Shown piece after piece: positions 1 to 7,133 of a stretch of DNA of 7,466 bases. Both the position numbers and the translations under genes were made by a program. Numbering within the stretch: position 1 is the first letter of the stretch; every line of letters begins with the position of its first letter. Where the stretch lies: assembly GCA_017540915.1 (NCBI GenBank), contig JAFYAD010000203.1, forward strand, positions 1 to 7,466. The letters are read 5' to 3'. Under the pieces are notes generated by a model, which saw only the letters and a program-made list of their open reading frames with translations, did no database searches and had not been told where the DNA came from. Source of the DNA: Lachnospiraceae bacterium. Lineage in GTDB: Bacteria > Bacillota_A > Clostridia > Lachnospirales > Lachnospiraceae.

Positions 1-1320
1 CAAAAGCCCCAGCAGGATATCCACAGCTGTGGTTTTTCCCGCTCCGCTGGTTCCCACGATGCCCACGGAACTTCCTACCGGGATTACCATACTGGCATTT
101 TCCAAAACGTTTTTTTCGGAACCCGGATAACTGTAAGTTATATCTTTAAGCTCACATTTTTCGTTCAGTGTCAGATTGCCTGATTTTCCGGATCCGGCCG
201 TTTTATTGTCAGCCGTACCCGATCTTACATTGTGTGAGCCGGATCTGCCTTTTCCCGATGATACAGCATTCTCTTCCTCAAGCGCCCTGTCCGAACATTC
301 CATCTCATCCACGGTTTTGAGGTTCTTTATCATGCTGTCCAAAAAGGGCTCTCCGGATGCCGCCATACTGAGGCTGGTGCTGATCCTGTTGGTGGAGGGC
401 AGGAGTCTTACTGCCGCAACACCGAATGCGGAAAGCTGTGGCATCAGATCAGCTATCTGTTTTCCCATCAGCATCTCTATGATCACCAGCCCTAACATCG
501 CAGCTATGGTCACAGCCTCGATGATAAGCCTGGGGGCATTACTGAATACCGTTGTGCGCTTTTCCGCAGAAACACCGCGTCTTGCGTAGAAAAGATACCT
601 GTCCACAAAGAAATCTTCCTTCGTGCTGACCTTTACATCCTTGATGCCGTTCAGTCCCTGTAGTATCCACTTGTTTGCGCTGGAGTTGGCCTTCATGAGC
701 TTGAGGCTCGCATTTCTCATGACAGGTTTTATCACAACATAGATAATCCCCAGTTCCACCAGTAACACCGCTGTCGTTATAGCCGCCATAACAGCATCTA
801 TAACGAATATTGCGATGATCAGCGCCACACTCACTATAGCTTCCGTAAAAAAAGACAGCACTGTGGTGAGCAGTGTAAAAGTTCCGGAAACATCATTTAA
901 GATGACACGCATTATCTCACCGGTGCTGGAATTCAAATAAAACTCATACGGTCTGTTCATGTATACCCGCATCATCCGCTCCTGTGATGCCAGCCTGTTA
1001 TTGCAGATAAAACGGGTCTGAACATAGTATTCAAAAAACAAAAATGCATCCTTTATGATAAATATAGCGATCAGGGACAGCAGCATGAACATCATAAAAG
1101 TATTCTGTGTCTGCAGACCGAAAATATCACAGACCAATACCGCATACCGGTTAGTGTTGAAAAAGTCCTCTTTCAACATTGCAGTCAAAAGCGGAACGAT
1201 CAGGGACACTCCGACAGTCTCCAAAAAACCTCCGATCAGCATCAGGAGTACTATTACCAGGATCCGGAGTTTTTGTCCGCGGGTCAGTATTGATCTGAAT
1301 TTTTTAACTATCCTTATCAT
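1..1320 (-). CDS. PglK-like ABC exporter (putative lipid-linked glycan flippase), 3' truncated by window edge
   Basis: 440 codons read in frame from ATG at 1320 to the window edge; the rest of the nucleotide-binding domain lies outside. The fused transmembrane domain resembles the PglK/WlaB flippase group, which moves lipid-linked oligosaccharides across the cytoplasmic membrane using ATP. Supporting motifs are the first helix with FLETVGVSLIVPLL (32-45), the RPYEFYLN segment followed by GEI (123-135), GLNGIKDVKV (222-231) and AAVRLLPSTNRIS (302-314). The nucleotide-binding part begins near 388 (ELKDITYSYP, probable A-loop Tyr398) and carries Walker A GTSGAGKT at 423-430. An unusual Gly/Ser-rich charged linker of about 34 residues (348-381) joins the two parts. 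The gene starts 11 bases after the upstream ligase stop, with AGCAGGTG as its ribosome binding site, so it is co-transcribed. ABC exporter identity is secure; glycan substrate is inferred from family and neighbours. Walker B, the signature motif and the H-loop cannot be checked. Confidence 0.9.
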   Translation of the reverse strand, partial: MIRIVKKFRSILTRGQKLRILVIVLLMLIGGFLETVGVSLIVPLLTAMLKEDFFNTNRYAVLVCDIFGLQTQNTFMMFMLLSLIAIFIIKDAFLFFEYYVQTRFICNNRLASQERMMRVYMNRPYEFYLNSSTGEIMRVILNDVSGTFTLLTTVLSFFTEAIVSVALIIAIFVIDAVMAAITTAVLLVELGIIYVVIKPVMRNASLKLMKANSSANKWILQGLNGIKDVKVSTKEDFFVDRYLFYARRGVSAEKRTTVFSNAPRLIIEAVTIAAMLGLVIIEMLMGKQIADLMPQLSAFGVAAVRLLPSTNRISTSLSMAASGEPFLDSMIKNLKTVDEMECSDRALEEENAVSSGKGRSGSHNVRSGTADNKTAGSGKSGNLTLNEKCELKDITYSYPGSEKNVLENASMVIPVGSSVGIVGTSGAGKTTAVDILLGLL

Positions 1321-1331
1321 AACAGCACCTG

Positions 1332-2927
1332 CTAAGCTTCAACATTTATTTCCCTGACCTTTTTCAGCACCACACCTATCGCTGTCAGAACACAAGGTGT
1401 CACTACGATCAAATTGGAGTTAATGAGACCGGTCGCAAGATATCCCGCTATCACCAGAATACCTATCATGATAAAGGGATTTTTTGATGCAGCTTTTCGC
1501 ATTTCCGTAAGGCAGGCGATCAGGAAAGAAAAATATGCCATATTTCCCACGATACCATGCGCTAACAGCATGTCAAAGAACACATTATGTGAATCCGCCA
1601 ATATATTTCCGTCCATCAGTTCCAAAGTATCGGGACGAACCGTATATATTACTCTGCTGTAATTGTTGAATCCGACTCCGAACATCTTTGTGACTATATC
1701 CTGTGCCACAAATGTATCCCATGTTATGTCTATGATCTCAAAACGGCTTTTGAAACCGCCGACTAATGTCAGCACCAGCTCATTTTGCGAATGTGAGTTG
1801 TACAGGACCGCCACAGCCACCGCACCTGCTGCCAATACCACTATGATCAGGGCTATATACACTACATGCAAGATTTTTAACAGCTTTTCCGGCGCCTTTG
1901 ACGAATAAAACGATAAAATGAGATACGCTATGACCATAACGCCAAGAGCGATCAGCGACGGGATCTGATATATAAATCCTGCGCCGCTGCTTTCCATAAA
2001 CGAAAGTCCGAGGCTCGATTCGAAAACAGAACCCAGTACCAGCATGAATATGATGCCCACATAATACAGCGACATAGCTAACGCATTGGAGAACATATAT
2101 TCCCTGTGCCTTATGGTGTAACCCACCATGATCAGCGCAGAGGCAGCAACTCCGAAAAAGAACGTATCAGACCTGACAGAGATGCCTGCTGCCATGCAGA
2201 GCACTATCAAAGCACCGAAAACAATCTTCTCCTTTTTATGCTCATCCGTATCCGTGAAAACAAATGCAGCTGTCAGCACACCGATGGCTATACCGTCAAA
2301 CATACCGTTCTGGTCTATATTTGCAAGACATGCCACAAGATTCGGATATGTGCCGTCAAACTGCCAGTTTCCGGGACATACACCGAAAAGATTTAAAAGC
2401 TGCCATACAAACACTATCGCCAATACACACATGCATACGTATGTATTGATCTTTTTCCAATCGCTGAGATAACTCATCAGAAACAGGATCAGCATTGAAA
2501 TACCGATAAACGACAATCCCGTCATCCGGTATGTGTCTCCCCAGAATCCGCTGTTTTTATCATCACAGAGCAGGAAGCTCACTCCCCACACCAGAAAAAC
2601 ACAGTATATCAAAAAGTCGATCTTATTGACGTTAAGGCTGTAATCAAAGTGCGGATGAACCCTGTCCTCCAGACACATAAACCACATCATCACTGCACCG
2701 ACTACAAACACAAGACCTCCGGCCAGCAGGATGTTACGCTTATATACATCGTATTGTACGTACCCTTTGTAACACACCAGCACATATATGACTGACATAT
2801 ACATCAAAAACAGAGAGCAAAACCACTGTGTATATCCCGTCCACTTGCCTGTCTTTCCGGTAATCTTTTTGCCGGTACCTGTACTCTTTGCGCTTGTTTT
2901 TGATCCCTTAATCTTCGCCTGACCCAT
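1332..2927 (-). CDS. O-antigen ligase/polymerase-like (Wzy_C superfamily) membrane protein, second paralog
   Basis: 531 residues with roughly 11-12 hydrophobic segments after a basic Lys/Thr/Gly/Ser-rich N-terminal tail (2-29). The C-terminal half has the layout of the Wzy_C/WaaL/PglL-type superfamily: a large loop between helices (about 376-460) holding SRFEIIDITW (394-403), FGVGFNNY (416-423) and DSHNVFFDMLLAHGIVG (445-461). Family members polymerise glycans or transfer them from undecaprenyl carriers to lipid or protein; the conserved His447 region is where members carry a functionally important histidine. A conserved loop, LVACLANIDQN with FDG (197-212), probably matches the GNPN-like box of related ligases. 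The ATG at 2927 is preceded by GAAGGA at good spacing. It lies 31 bases after its paralog and 11 bases before the ABC exporter. Superfamily placement is fairly sure; polymerase, ligase or protein O-glycosyltransferase cannot be decided from sequence. Confidence 0.87.
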   Translation of the reverse strand: MGQAKIKGSKTSAKSTGTGKKITGKTGKWTGYTQWFCSLFLMYMSVIYVLVCYKGYVQYDVYKRNILLAGGLVFVVGAVMMWFMCLEDRVHPHFDYSLNVNKIDFLIYCVFLVWGVSFLLCDDKNSGFWGDTYRMTGLSFIGISMLILFLMSYLSDWKKINTYVCMCVLAIVFVWQLLNLFGVCPGNWQFDGTYPNLVACLANIDQNGMFDGIAIGVLTAAFVFTDTDEHKKEKIVFGALIVLCMAAGISVRSDTFFFGVAASALIMVGYTIRHREYMFSNALAMSLYYVGIIFMLVLGSVFESSLGLSFMESSGAGFIYQIPSLIALGVMVIAYLILSFYSSKAPEKLLKILHVVYIALIIVVLAAGAVAVAVLYNSHSQNELVLTLVGGFKSRFEIIDITWDTFVAQDIVTKMFGVGFNNYSRVIYTVRPDTLELMDGNILADSHNVFFDMLLAHGIVGNMAYFSFLIACLTEMRKAASKNPFIMIGILVIAGYLATGLINSNLIVVTPCVLTAIGVVLKKVREINVEA

Positions 2928-2958
2928 GATATGTTTCCTTCTTTGTATAGATTAATGC

Positions 2959-4650
2959 TTATCTTTTTCTTCTCTTTCCAGCCTTGGACTTACTGCTCTT
3001 TTGGGGTTTTACCTCCGCCCACTCCATCTTATCGATACCGGCTTTTTCCGTTACCGACTCTTCGTTTTTTTCTTCAACAGTCTCAATCCCGGAGTCCGTT
3101 CTGTCATTGAGTCTCACCTGATACAGCATAGCCCCGACTCCGATGTACACCCAGGGTGTTACGATGATAAGACTGGTATTTACAAGACCGGTTGTGATAA
3201 AACCGGCCATCAGCATCACACCCACCATAGCCCAGGGATAATGAGATGCAGCTCTTCTGAGTTTTATTATGATACATATCAGCAAAACGATCCACGCGAC
3301 AGCTCCCACTATACCGGTAGCAACATACATGTCTATAAAAAGATTATGTGCATCGGCAAGCTCGGCATACTCCCTTATGGTATAAACCACAGAACTGTAC
3401 CGGTCCATAATGCGGTTGAAATTACCGAATCCGACACCGAACAGACGGTGTGCCGTATCCTGATATCCCATATTTATAAATGAGTACTTCCAGATCGGCG
3501 CACGGGACGCAAAAGCCTCTCTTACAAACAGCGCCAATTCGCTCTGCGATTCCGAAAAGTAGAGCTTTGTAAAATAAACTGCAGCAGCGGCTGCGCCGCC
3601 TCCCATCAAAACAAGGTACGCAATATGAACAAACTTAAACACCTTTTTGGGAAGCATGGGATAAAAAACAGAGATCACAGCAAACGCAACCACCAGGCAC
3701 GCCAGTATTTTTATGGTATGCTCCGAACATATCAATGTCGAGCCCGCACTCTGATAGTAGATTGAAAAAATAGCTCTGTATCCGTATCGCGAATCCAGAA
3801 ACCGGATCAGCAGTATTCCCACCAGATACAATGCCATGGCGACAGATGTGCTGCGTATGTATTCCGCATGTTTCAGACTGTAACCGACTATTATGACCGT
3901 TCCTATGGCCAGACCGAGGAAGAAACTGTCGCTTCGTGTTGTGATGGCTCCCATTACGCATAAAACATTGATCACGCCCCACAATATTTTGATGATCTTG
4001 TTTTTACAGAAAACAAATGCCGCTGTTCCCGCTGCTATCGCCACTCCGTCAAAGGCCGAATTCTGGTCAATGTTGGCAAGACAAGCCACCAGTAACGGAT
4101 ACTGCCTGTTCATCTGCCAGTCAAAGGGGACTATACCGAAGTAATTGAGCATCTGCCATACATAAATAACAGCCAGTACCACCATGAGTATGCCGGTACT
4201 GACCTTATTCCAACCTCCGATGTGGCTCATCAAAAACATAGCCGCAAGAGCGAGTCCGAAATACAGAAATCCCTGATATCTGTAATTATCACCAAAAACA
4301 GCCATTGTGCGATCCGAGCTTATGAGAGTACTGACAGCCCAAACCGCCAATATGGCAAACATAACAAAATCTATCTTGTCTTTTTTTTCTCTGTAACCGA
4401 CCTTAAAATGATCCGGTCTGTCCAATGAAACCGCCCAAAGGATCACCTCACACAAAACAAACACAAGAGACGGGATCCAGAACATCCTGCTCTTAAGTAT
4501 GTCATACTCTATGTAACCTTTGGGACATACAAGGCAAAAAACTACTACGATGTATGTAATATACGCAAAGGAAAGCCATTGCATAATGGCTTTCCAATTG
4601 ATGCCGATATTATTAGCTATTCCGCTTCTGGCTCTTTTTGCCTGACCCAT
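2959..4650 (-). CDS. O-antigen ligase/polymerase-like (Wzy_C superfamily) membrane protein, first paralog with basic C-terminal tail
   Basis: 563 residues, polytopic, clearly homologous along its length to the next gene. Shared features are the start MGQAK, the GYxxYD box (45-50), FGDNYR (119-124), VWQMLNYFG (164-172), LVACLANIDQN with FDG (187-202), RSDSFF (239-244) and the Wzy_C loop with SRAPIWKYSF (382-391), FGVGFGNF (404-411) and DAHNLFIDMYVATGIVG (433-449). Family members act on undecaprenyl-linked glycans at the outer membrane face, as polymerases, ligases or protein O-glycosyltransferases; His435 is the likely key histidine. Unlike its paralog it has a hydrophilic tail from about 512 to 563, acidic first and ending in a Lys/Arg cluster, probably cytoplasmic. 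ATG at 4650 has GGAG nine bases upstream; an overlapping ATG at 4655 is out of frame. A perfect hairpin lies at codons 19-27. It starts 37 bases after the CAP gene, in the same operon. Specific activity unknown. Confidence 0.87.
   Translation of the reverse strand: MGQAKRARSGIANNIGINWKAIMQWLSFAYITYIVVVFCLVCPKGYIEYDILKSRMFWIPSLVFVLCEVILWAVSLDRPDHFKVGYREKKDKIDFVMFAILAVWAVSTLISSDRTMAVFGDNYRYQGFLYFGLALAAMFLMSHIGGWNKVSTGILMVVLAVIYVWQMLNYFGIVPFDWQMNRQYPLLVACLANIDQNSAFDGVAIAAGTAAFVFCKNKIIKILWGVINVLCVMGAITTRSDSFFLGLAIGTVIIVGYSLKHAEYIRSTSVAMALYLVGILLIRFLDSRYGYRAIFSIYYQSAGSTLICSEHTIKILACLVVAFAVISVFYPMLPKKVFKFVHIAYLVLMGGGAAAAAVYFTKLYFSESQSELALFVREAFASRAPIWKYSFINMGYQDTAHRLFGVGFGNFNRIMDRYSSVVYTIREYAELADAHNLFIDMYVATGIVGAVAWIVLLICIIIKLRRAASHYPWAMVGVMLMAGFITTGLVNTSLIIVTPWVYIGVGAMLYQVRLNDRTDSGIETVEEKNEESVTEKAGIDKMEWAEVKPQKSSKSKAGKRRKR
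4570..4595 (-). repeat. Perfect 11-bp inverted repeat with 4-base loop inside the ligase coding start
   Basis: On the plus strand GGAAAGCCATT (4570-4580), loop GCAT (4581-4584) and AATGGCTTTCC (4585-4595) form an uninterrupted 11-bp stem. In the mRNA it falls about 55-81 bases after the ATG of the first ligase gene, in codons for WKAIMQWLS. No run of T follows on either strand, so it is not a standard intrinsic terminator. It could slow translation, be an RNA processing site, or be coincidence; function is unknown. Confidence 0.75.
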
Positions 4651-4687
4651 AGCATGAAACTCCGTTCTATTAAATCTTCAAAACCTT

Positions 4688-5329
4688 TTACTGCTTTACA
4701 TATTTGATCTTTTTTGTCTTAGTCTTATTGCAGGCTTTTGTCTTTTTTGCTCCGCTGTTGGGATTTCCGAATTCCTGAACCCAGTATTTGTCCCCGTTGA
4801 TCTCAAAGCAGGCAATACCGATACAGCTGAAACCATCGGACAGCATATTTCTGCGGTGACCCTGTCCTTCGTATCCGTAATCGTTCTCCTGCCACATTTC
4901 AAATGCAGCATCAACCGTCAAATAAGACCCTGTACCCATAGCAATATTTTCGCCTATCATGTTGTACGTTGACTGTGGATAGAGAGAAAAACATGACTCA
5001 CCGTTCGGTCTCGTGTGGCTGAATAAAACCGATATCTCCATAGCTCTCTGCATAGCTATCTTTTCAAGCTCATAGTCGTAGGTGTATTTCTTCAGGCTGT
5101 CAAATTTCAACTTTGAGCCCTGTTCGTCATAATACCATGCTTCTTTTCCGGTCCTGAACTTATTGACCTTCTTTAACATTGATCTGGCATCGGTCTGGTG
5201 GAATTTACCGGTAACCGTGTAAGTCTGTGTCTCCGCTGCCTGAACCGAAACGCCGAACGCCGTAGTGAACACTACTGCCATAACGGCAACCATAGCCATC
5301 AGTCTTCTGTATATAGTCTTTTTCCCCAT
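4688..5329 (-). CDS. Secreted CAP-domain (SCP/PR1-like) protein
   Basis: 213 residues from ATG at 5329. A Sec signal peptide is visible: basic MGKKTIYRR, hydrophobic core about 10-28 and a likely cut after VSVQA (residue 31). A linker and a CAP domain (about 48-188) follow. CAP signatures are FSHTRPNG (103-110), GENIA (126-130), GQGHRRNM (155-162) and WVQEFGN (183-189), giving the expected His105, Glu127 and His158 around the CAP cavity. The C-terminus (195-213) is Lys-rich. No LPXTG, lipobox or SH3 anchor is seen, so it is probably released or held by charge. CAP proteins are widespread in secreted form in Clostridia, mostly without a known biochemical role; some bind lipids or are proteases. 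It is the first gene after a strong promoter and precedes two Wzy_C proteins and a flippase. Domain call is sure, role unknown. Confidence 0.93.
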   Translation of the reverse strand: MGKKTIYRRLMAMVAVMAVVFTTAFGVSVQAAETQTYTVTGKFHQTDARSMLKKVNKFRTGKEAWYYDEQGSKLKFDSLKKYTYDYELEKIAMQRAMEISVLFSHTRPNGESCFSLYPQSTYNMIGENIAMGTGSYLTVDAAFEMWQENDYGYEGQGHRRNMLSDGFSCIGIACFEINGDKYWVQEFGNPNSGAKKTKACNKTKTKKIKYVKQ

Positions 5330-5334
5330 ATTTG

Positions 5335-5339
5335 CCTCC
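5335..5339 (-). promoter_or_regulatory. Ribosome binding site GGAGG that fixes the CAP protein start
   Basis: GGAGG at 5339-5335 lies five bases before the ATG at 5329. An in-frame TTG at 5341 would give four more residues but would overlap this site and lacks its own, so ATG 5329 is chosen. Confidence 0.85.
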
Positions 5340-5367
5340 AATCCGTATCGGTTTTTATATGCGTTTC

Positions 5368-5396
5368 AATATACCATATAGCAAAGCGTTTGTCAA
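5368..5396 (-). promoter_or_regulatory. SigA-type promoter for the CAP-ligase-ligase-flippase operon
   Basis: Reading the minus strand, TTGACA (5396-5391) matches the -35 consensus exactly. A 17-base spacer leads to TATATT (5373-5368), one base off the -10 consensus. Transcription would begin near 5361, leaving a leader of about 30 bases before the CAP gene ATG. The -35 directly abuts the T run of the preceding terminator. No riboswitch-sized leader is present. Confidence 0.85.
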
Positions 5397-5418
5397 AAAC
5401 GGCAGCGCTTACAGCTGC
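5395..5418 (-). terminator. Probable weak intrinsic terminator of the VWA gene, overlapping its stop codon
   Basis: On the minus strand GCAGC (5418-5414) and GCTGC (5406-5402) pair across a 7-base loop that contains the TAA stop, followed by CG and TTTTT (5399-5395). The stem is only 5 bp, so termination may be partial and some read-through into the CAP operon is possible. Confidence 0.5.
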
Positions 5419-7085
5419 GAGTTAAACAAGCTCTTTATCTTATAAATAACGTCGTCCGAATCAGCGCTTATAGTCGCAGCTTCGTTGATGCCTGAAAGCT
5501 CGGCAAGCTTTTCTTTGTCAGCATCATCAGTGTAGCCTATGGTGTAGATCGGGATCTTGCTCTCGATCACTATATGCGCGATGTCTTCTATCTCATAGTA
5601 TCCGTTAGCATAACCGTCTGACAGCACAAAGATCATAGGCTTCGCATCAGGATTGGTCTGCAGGAACTTCTCTATCATATCCACTGCTACCAGGATCGCT
5701 TCGTTGGTAGATGTGTTGCCGTTAGCTACCATGTTGTCCACAGCGCCCTGAAAGTATGACTTCTGATTCAGGTCAAACTGGGCTATGGGAAGAGCGATCT
5801 GAACATCTGTGGAATAGGTCACAAGACCGATGTAATTGCCTTCGTTGATGTAATTAATACCGTTTGACAGTGAATCCTGAAGTTCGATGATGGCATTTCC
5901 TGCCATTGAGCCCGAGCAGTCCGCCACAAACACGGCCACAACGCTCTTTCCGGAGTCTTTTGAAGTCTTGTAAACCTTAAGGGCCTGCGTTACCTCTGCA
6001 CCGTTGGAAACATAATCACCCTTGTAATCATCATTGGCATTAAAGCCCTTCTCGGAGGCAAGCTTCTGGCAATCCTTGTTGGAAAGGAAATCCAATACTA
6101 TGCCTATAGCTTCTTTCTCTTCGGGAGTATGTGTTCCCACCTCGTATACCGGATTATCATGTCTCAGCCCGAAGGGAATAAAATCATAGACGCTGGTCAG
6201 AGTATTGTCGTTGATATAAGCCTGATACTCCGTCACCATTCCGTCAAGGCTGCCGCCGCTGGCCGAATCTCTCATCTGCTGGGTCGTATAAGCCACGAAA
6301 GGAATATTATTGTTAAATGTTTCAAATTTTGAAACGGCATCCGCATTATCAATACCGCCGTATGTCTTCAGGATCTCTATCAGAAGATTAAGACCGGTAG
6401 CGGAAGTCTGCGGGTTGGTATAACCTATGTTTATTTCATTATTGACAACTGCGTCGATTATAGCCTTTGTATCGGTATAAGAACTGCCCTTCTTGATGAG
6501 AAGACCCGCAGTGTTGCCTACCAGTCTCTCCTGTACAAGCTCAATGACAGCGCCCTGCGCATCTGCATAATCTCCGAACAGCACATTGGACGGTGTGTAA
6601 AGGTCCGGCAGATACTTTGCGGAAATACAGTAATCAGCCGCCAGTCCCGAACTAACGCTCCTGACTGAGATGGAAACTCTCTTGCCTCCTGCTGTTGTAA
6701 GCCTCTGTCTGTTAAAGGATTCGGCGCAGTCGATGAGCCAGCTGTCATTGCCTTTTCCTGCTTTTTCACCGGACGTAAAGATTTCTATGTCTATATCGCC
6801 GTCGCCCTGCACTGCCAGAGGATATTTATCGATCTCCGGGAGCTCTTCATAAAGCTCGGTTGTCAGATTCACGCTGCCCTTTGACTTCGGAAGCTCTGAA
6901 ACCGTAACTTTCGTCAGCATCTGCTCCAGAGTCTGATCGTTGAACCTTGACCTGTAACCACCGTTCTCGTCTTTTCCGTCACCACCCGAAAACACTGATG
7001 ACACTATTGATATTACAGCGGCACAAAATATCAGAACGACCGCCACGGCAATACCTATAAACAGTGTTTTGTTCTCTTTTCTCAT
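5409..7085 (-). CDS. Membrane-anchored solute-binding-like and VWA domain protein
   Basis: 558 residues. A short basic N-terminus and one hydrophobic helix (about 8-32) anchor it with the bulk outside; there is no lipobox. Residues about 95-370 resemble a periplasmic-type solute-binding fold (substrate-binding plus VWA proteins of Gram-positives): IEIFTSGEKAG at 101-111, and NPQTSATGLNLL at 224-235, which is like the NPxxSxxG region of ModA/PstS-type binding proteins. Residues about 382-558 form a VWA domain with a complete metal-ion-dependent adhesion site: DCSGS (389-393), Thr458 in GNTSTNE and Asp490 in VLSDG. Such domains bind protein partners through a divalent metal. ATG 7085 has GGGAG seven bases upstream. 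It follows the helical-protein gene by 48 bases and is probably co-transcribed with it. The gene ends in a weak terminator before the next operon. Ligand and partner are unknown; adhesion, sensing or envelope stress roles are all possible. Confidence 0.88.
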   Translation of the reverse strand: MRKENKTLFIGIAVAVVLIFCAAVISIVSSVFSGGDGKDENGGYRSRFNDQTLEQMLTKVTVSELPKSKGSVNLTTELYEELPEIDKYPLAVQGDGDIDIEIFTSGEKAGKGNDSWLIDCAESFNRQRLTTAGGKRVSISVRSVSSGLAADYCISAKYLPDLYTPSNVLFGDYADAQGAVIELVQERLVGNTAGLLIKKGSSYTDTKAIIDAVVNNEINIGYTNPQTSATGLNLLIEILKTYGGIDNADAVSKFETFNNNIPFVAYTTQQMRDSASGGSLDGMVTEYQAYINDNTLTSVYDFIPFGLRHDNPVYEVGTHTPEEKEAIGIVLDFLSNKDCQKLASEKGFNANDDYKGDYVSNGAEVTQALKVYKTSKDSGKSVVAVFVADCSGSMAGNAIIELQDSLSNGINYINEGNYIGLVTYSTDVQIALPIAQFDLNQKSYFQGAVDNMVANGNTSTNEAILVAVDMIEKFLQTNPDAKPMIFVLSDGYANGYYEIEDIAHIVIESKIPIYTIGYTDDADKEKLAELSGINEAATISADSDDVIYKIKSLFNSQL

Positions 7086-7133
7086 TTTATATCTCCCTTC
7101 TTATCAGGTTATTCTTCGTATGAAACCTATGTT

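Noticed and set aside
176..589. 137-codon plus-strand open frame opposite the ABC exporter
   Set aside because: The minus strand encodes PglK-type motifs throughout this region, so the plus frame is a shadow.
2106..2472. Overlapping plus-strand open frames within the second ligase gene
   Set aside because: They run opposite to a clear membrane-protein gene, have no ribosome binding site or recognisable domain, and their composition is that of an antisense shadow.
3001..3483. 160-codon plus-strand open frame opposite the first ligase C-terminus
   Set aside because: It lies wholly antisense to the conserved Wzy_C region, is rich in His, Tyr and Cys as expected from reversed hydrophobic codons, and has no start signal.
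3581..3600. GC-rich self-complementary stretch in the first ligase gene
   Set aside because: It is explained by a run of alanine codons in a membrane helix (GGGAAAAAV); the loop is too small for a good hairpin.
4696..4914. 72-codon minus-strand frame inside the CAP gene
   Set aside because: It is out of frame with the CAP domain, which has GENIA and GHRRNM motifs in the accepted frame.
5330..5341. TTG start at 5341 for the CAP protein
   Set aside because: It overlaps the GGAGG site that serves ATG 5329 and lacks a ribosome binding site of its own; the signal peptide begins naturally at MGKK.
7106..7128. AGGTT/AACCT inverted repeat between the helical-protein and VWA genes
   Set aside because: The 5-bp stem has a 13-base loop and no T run, so it is too weak to call a terminator or operator.
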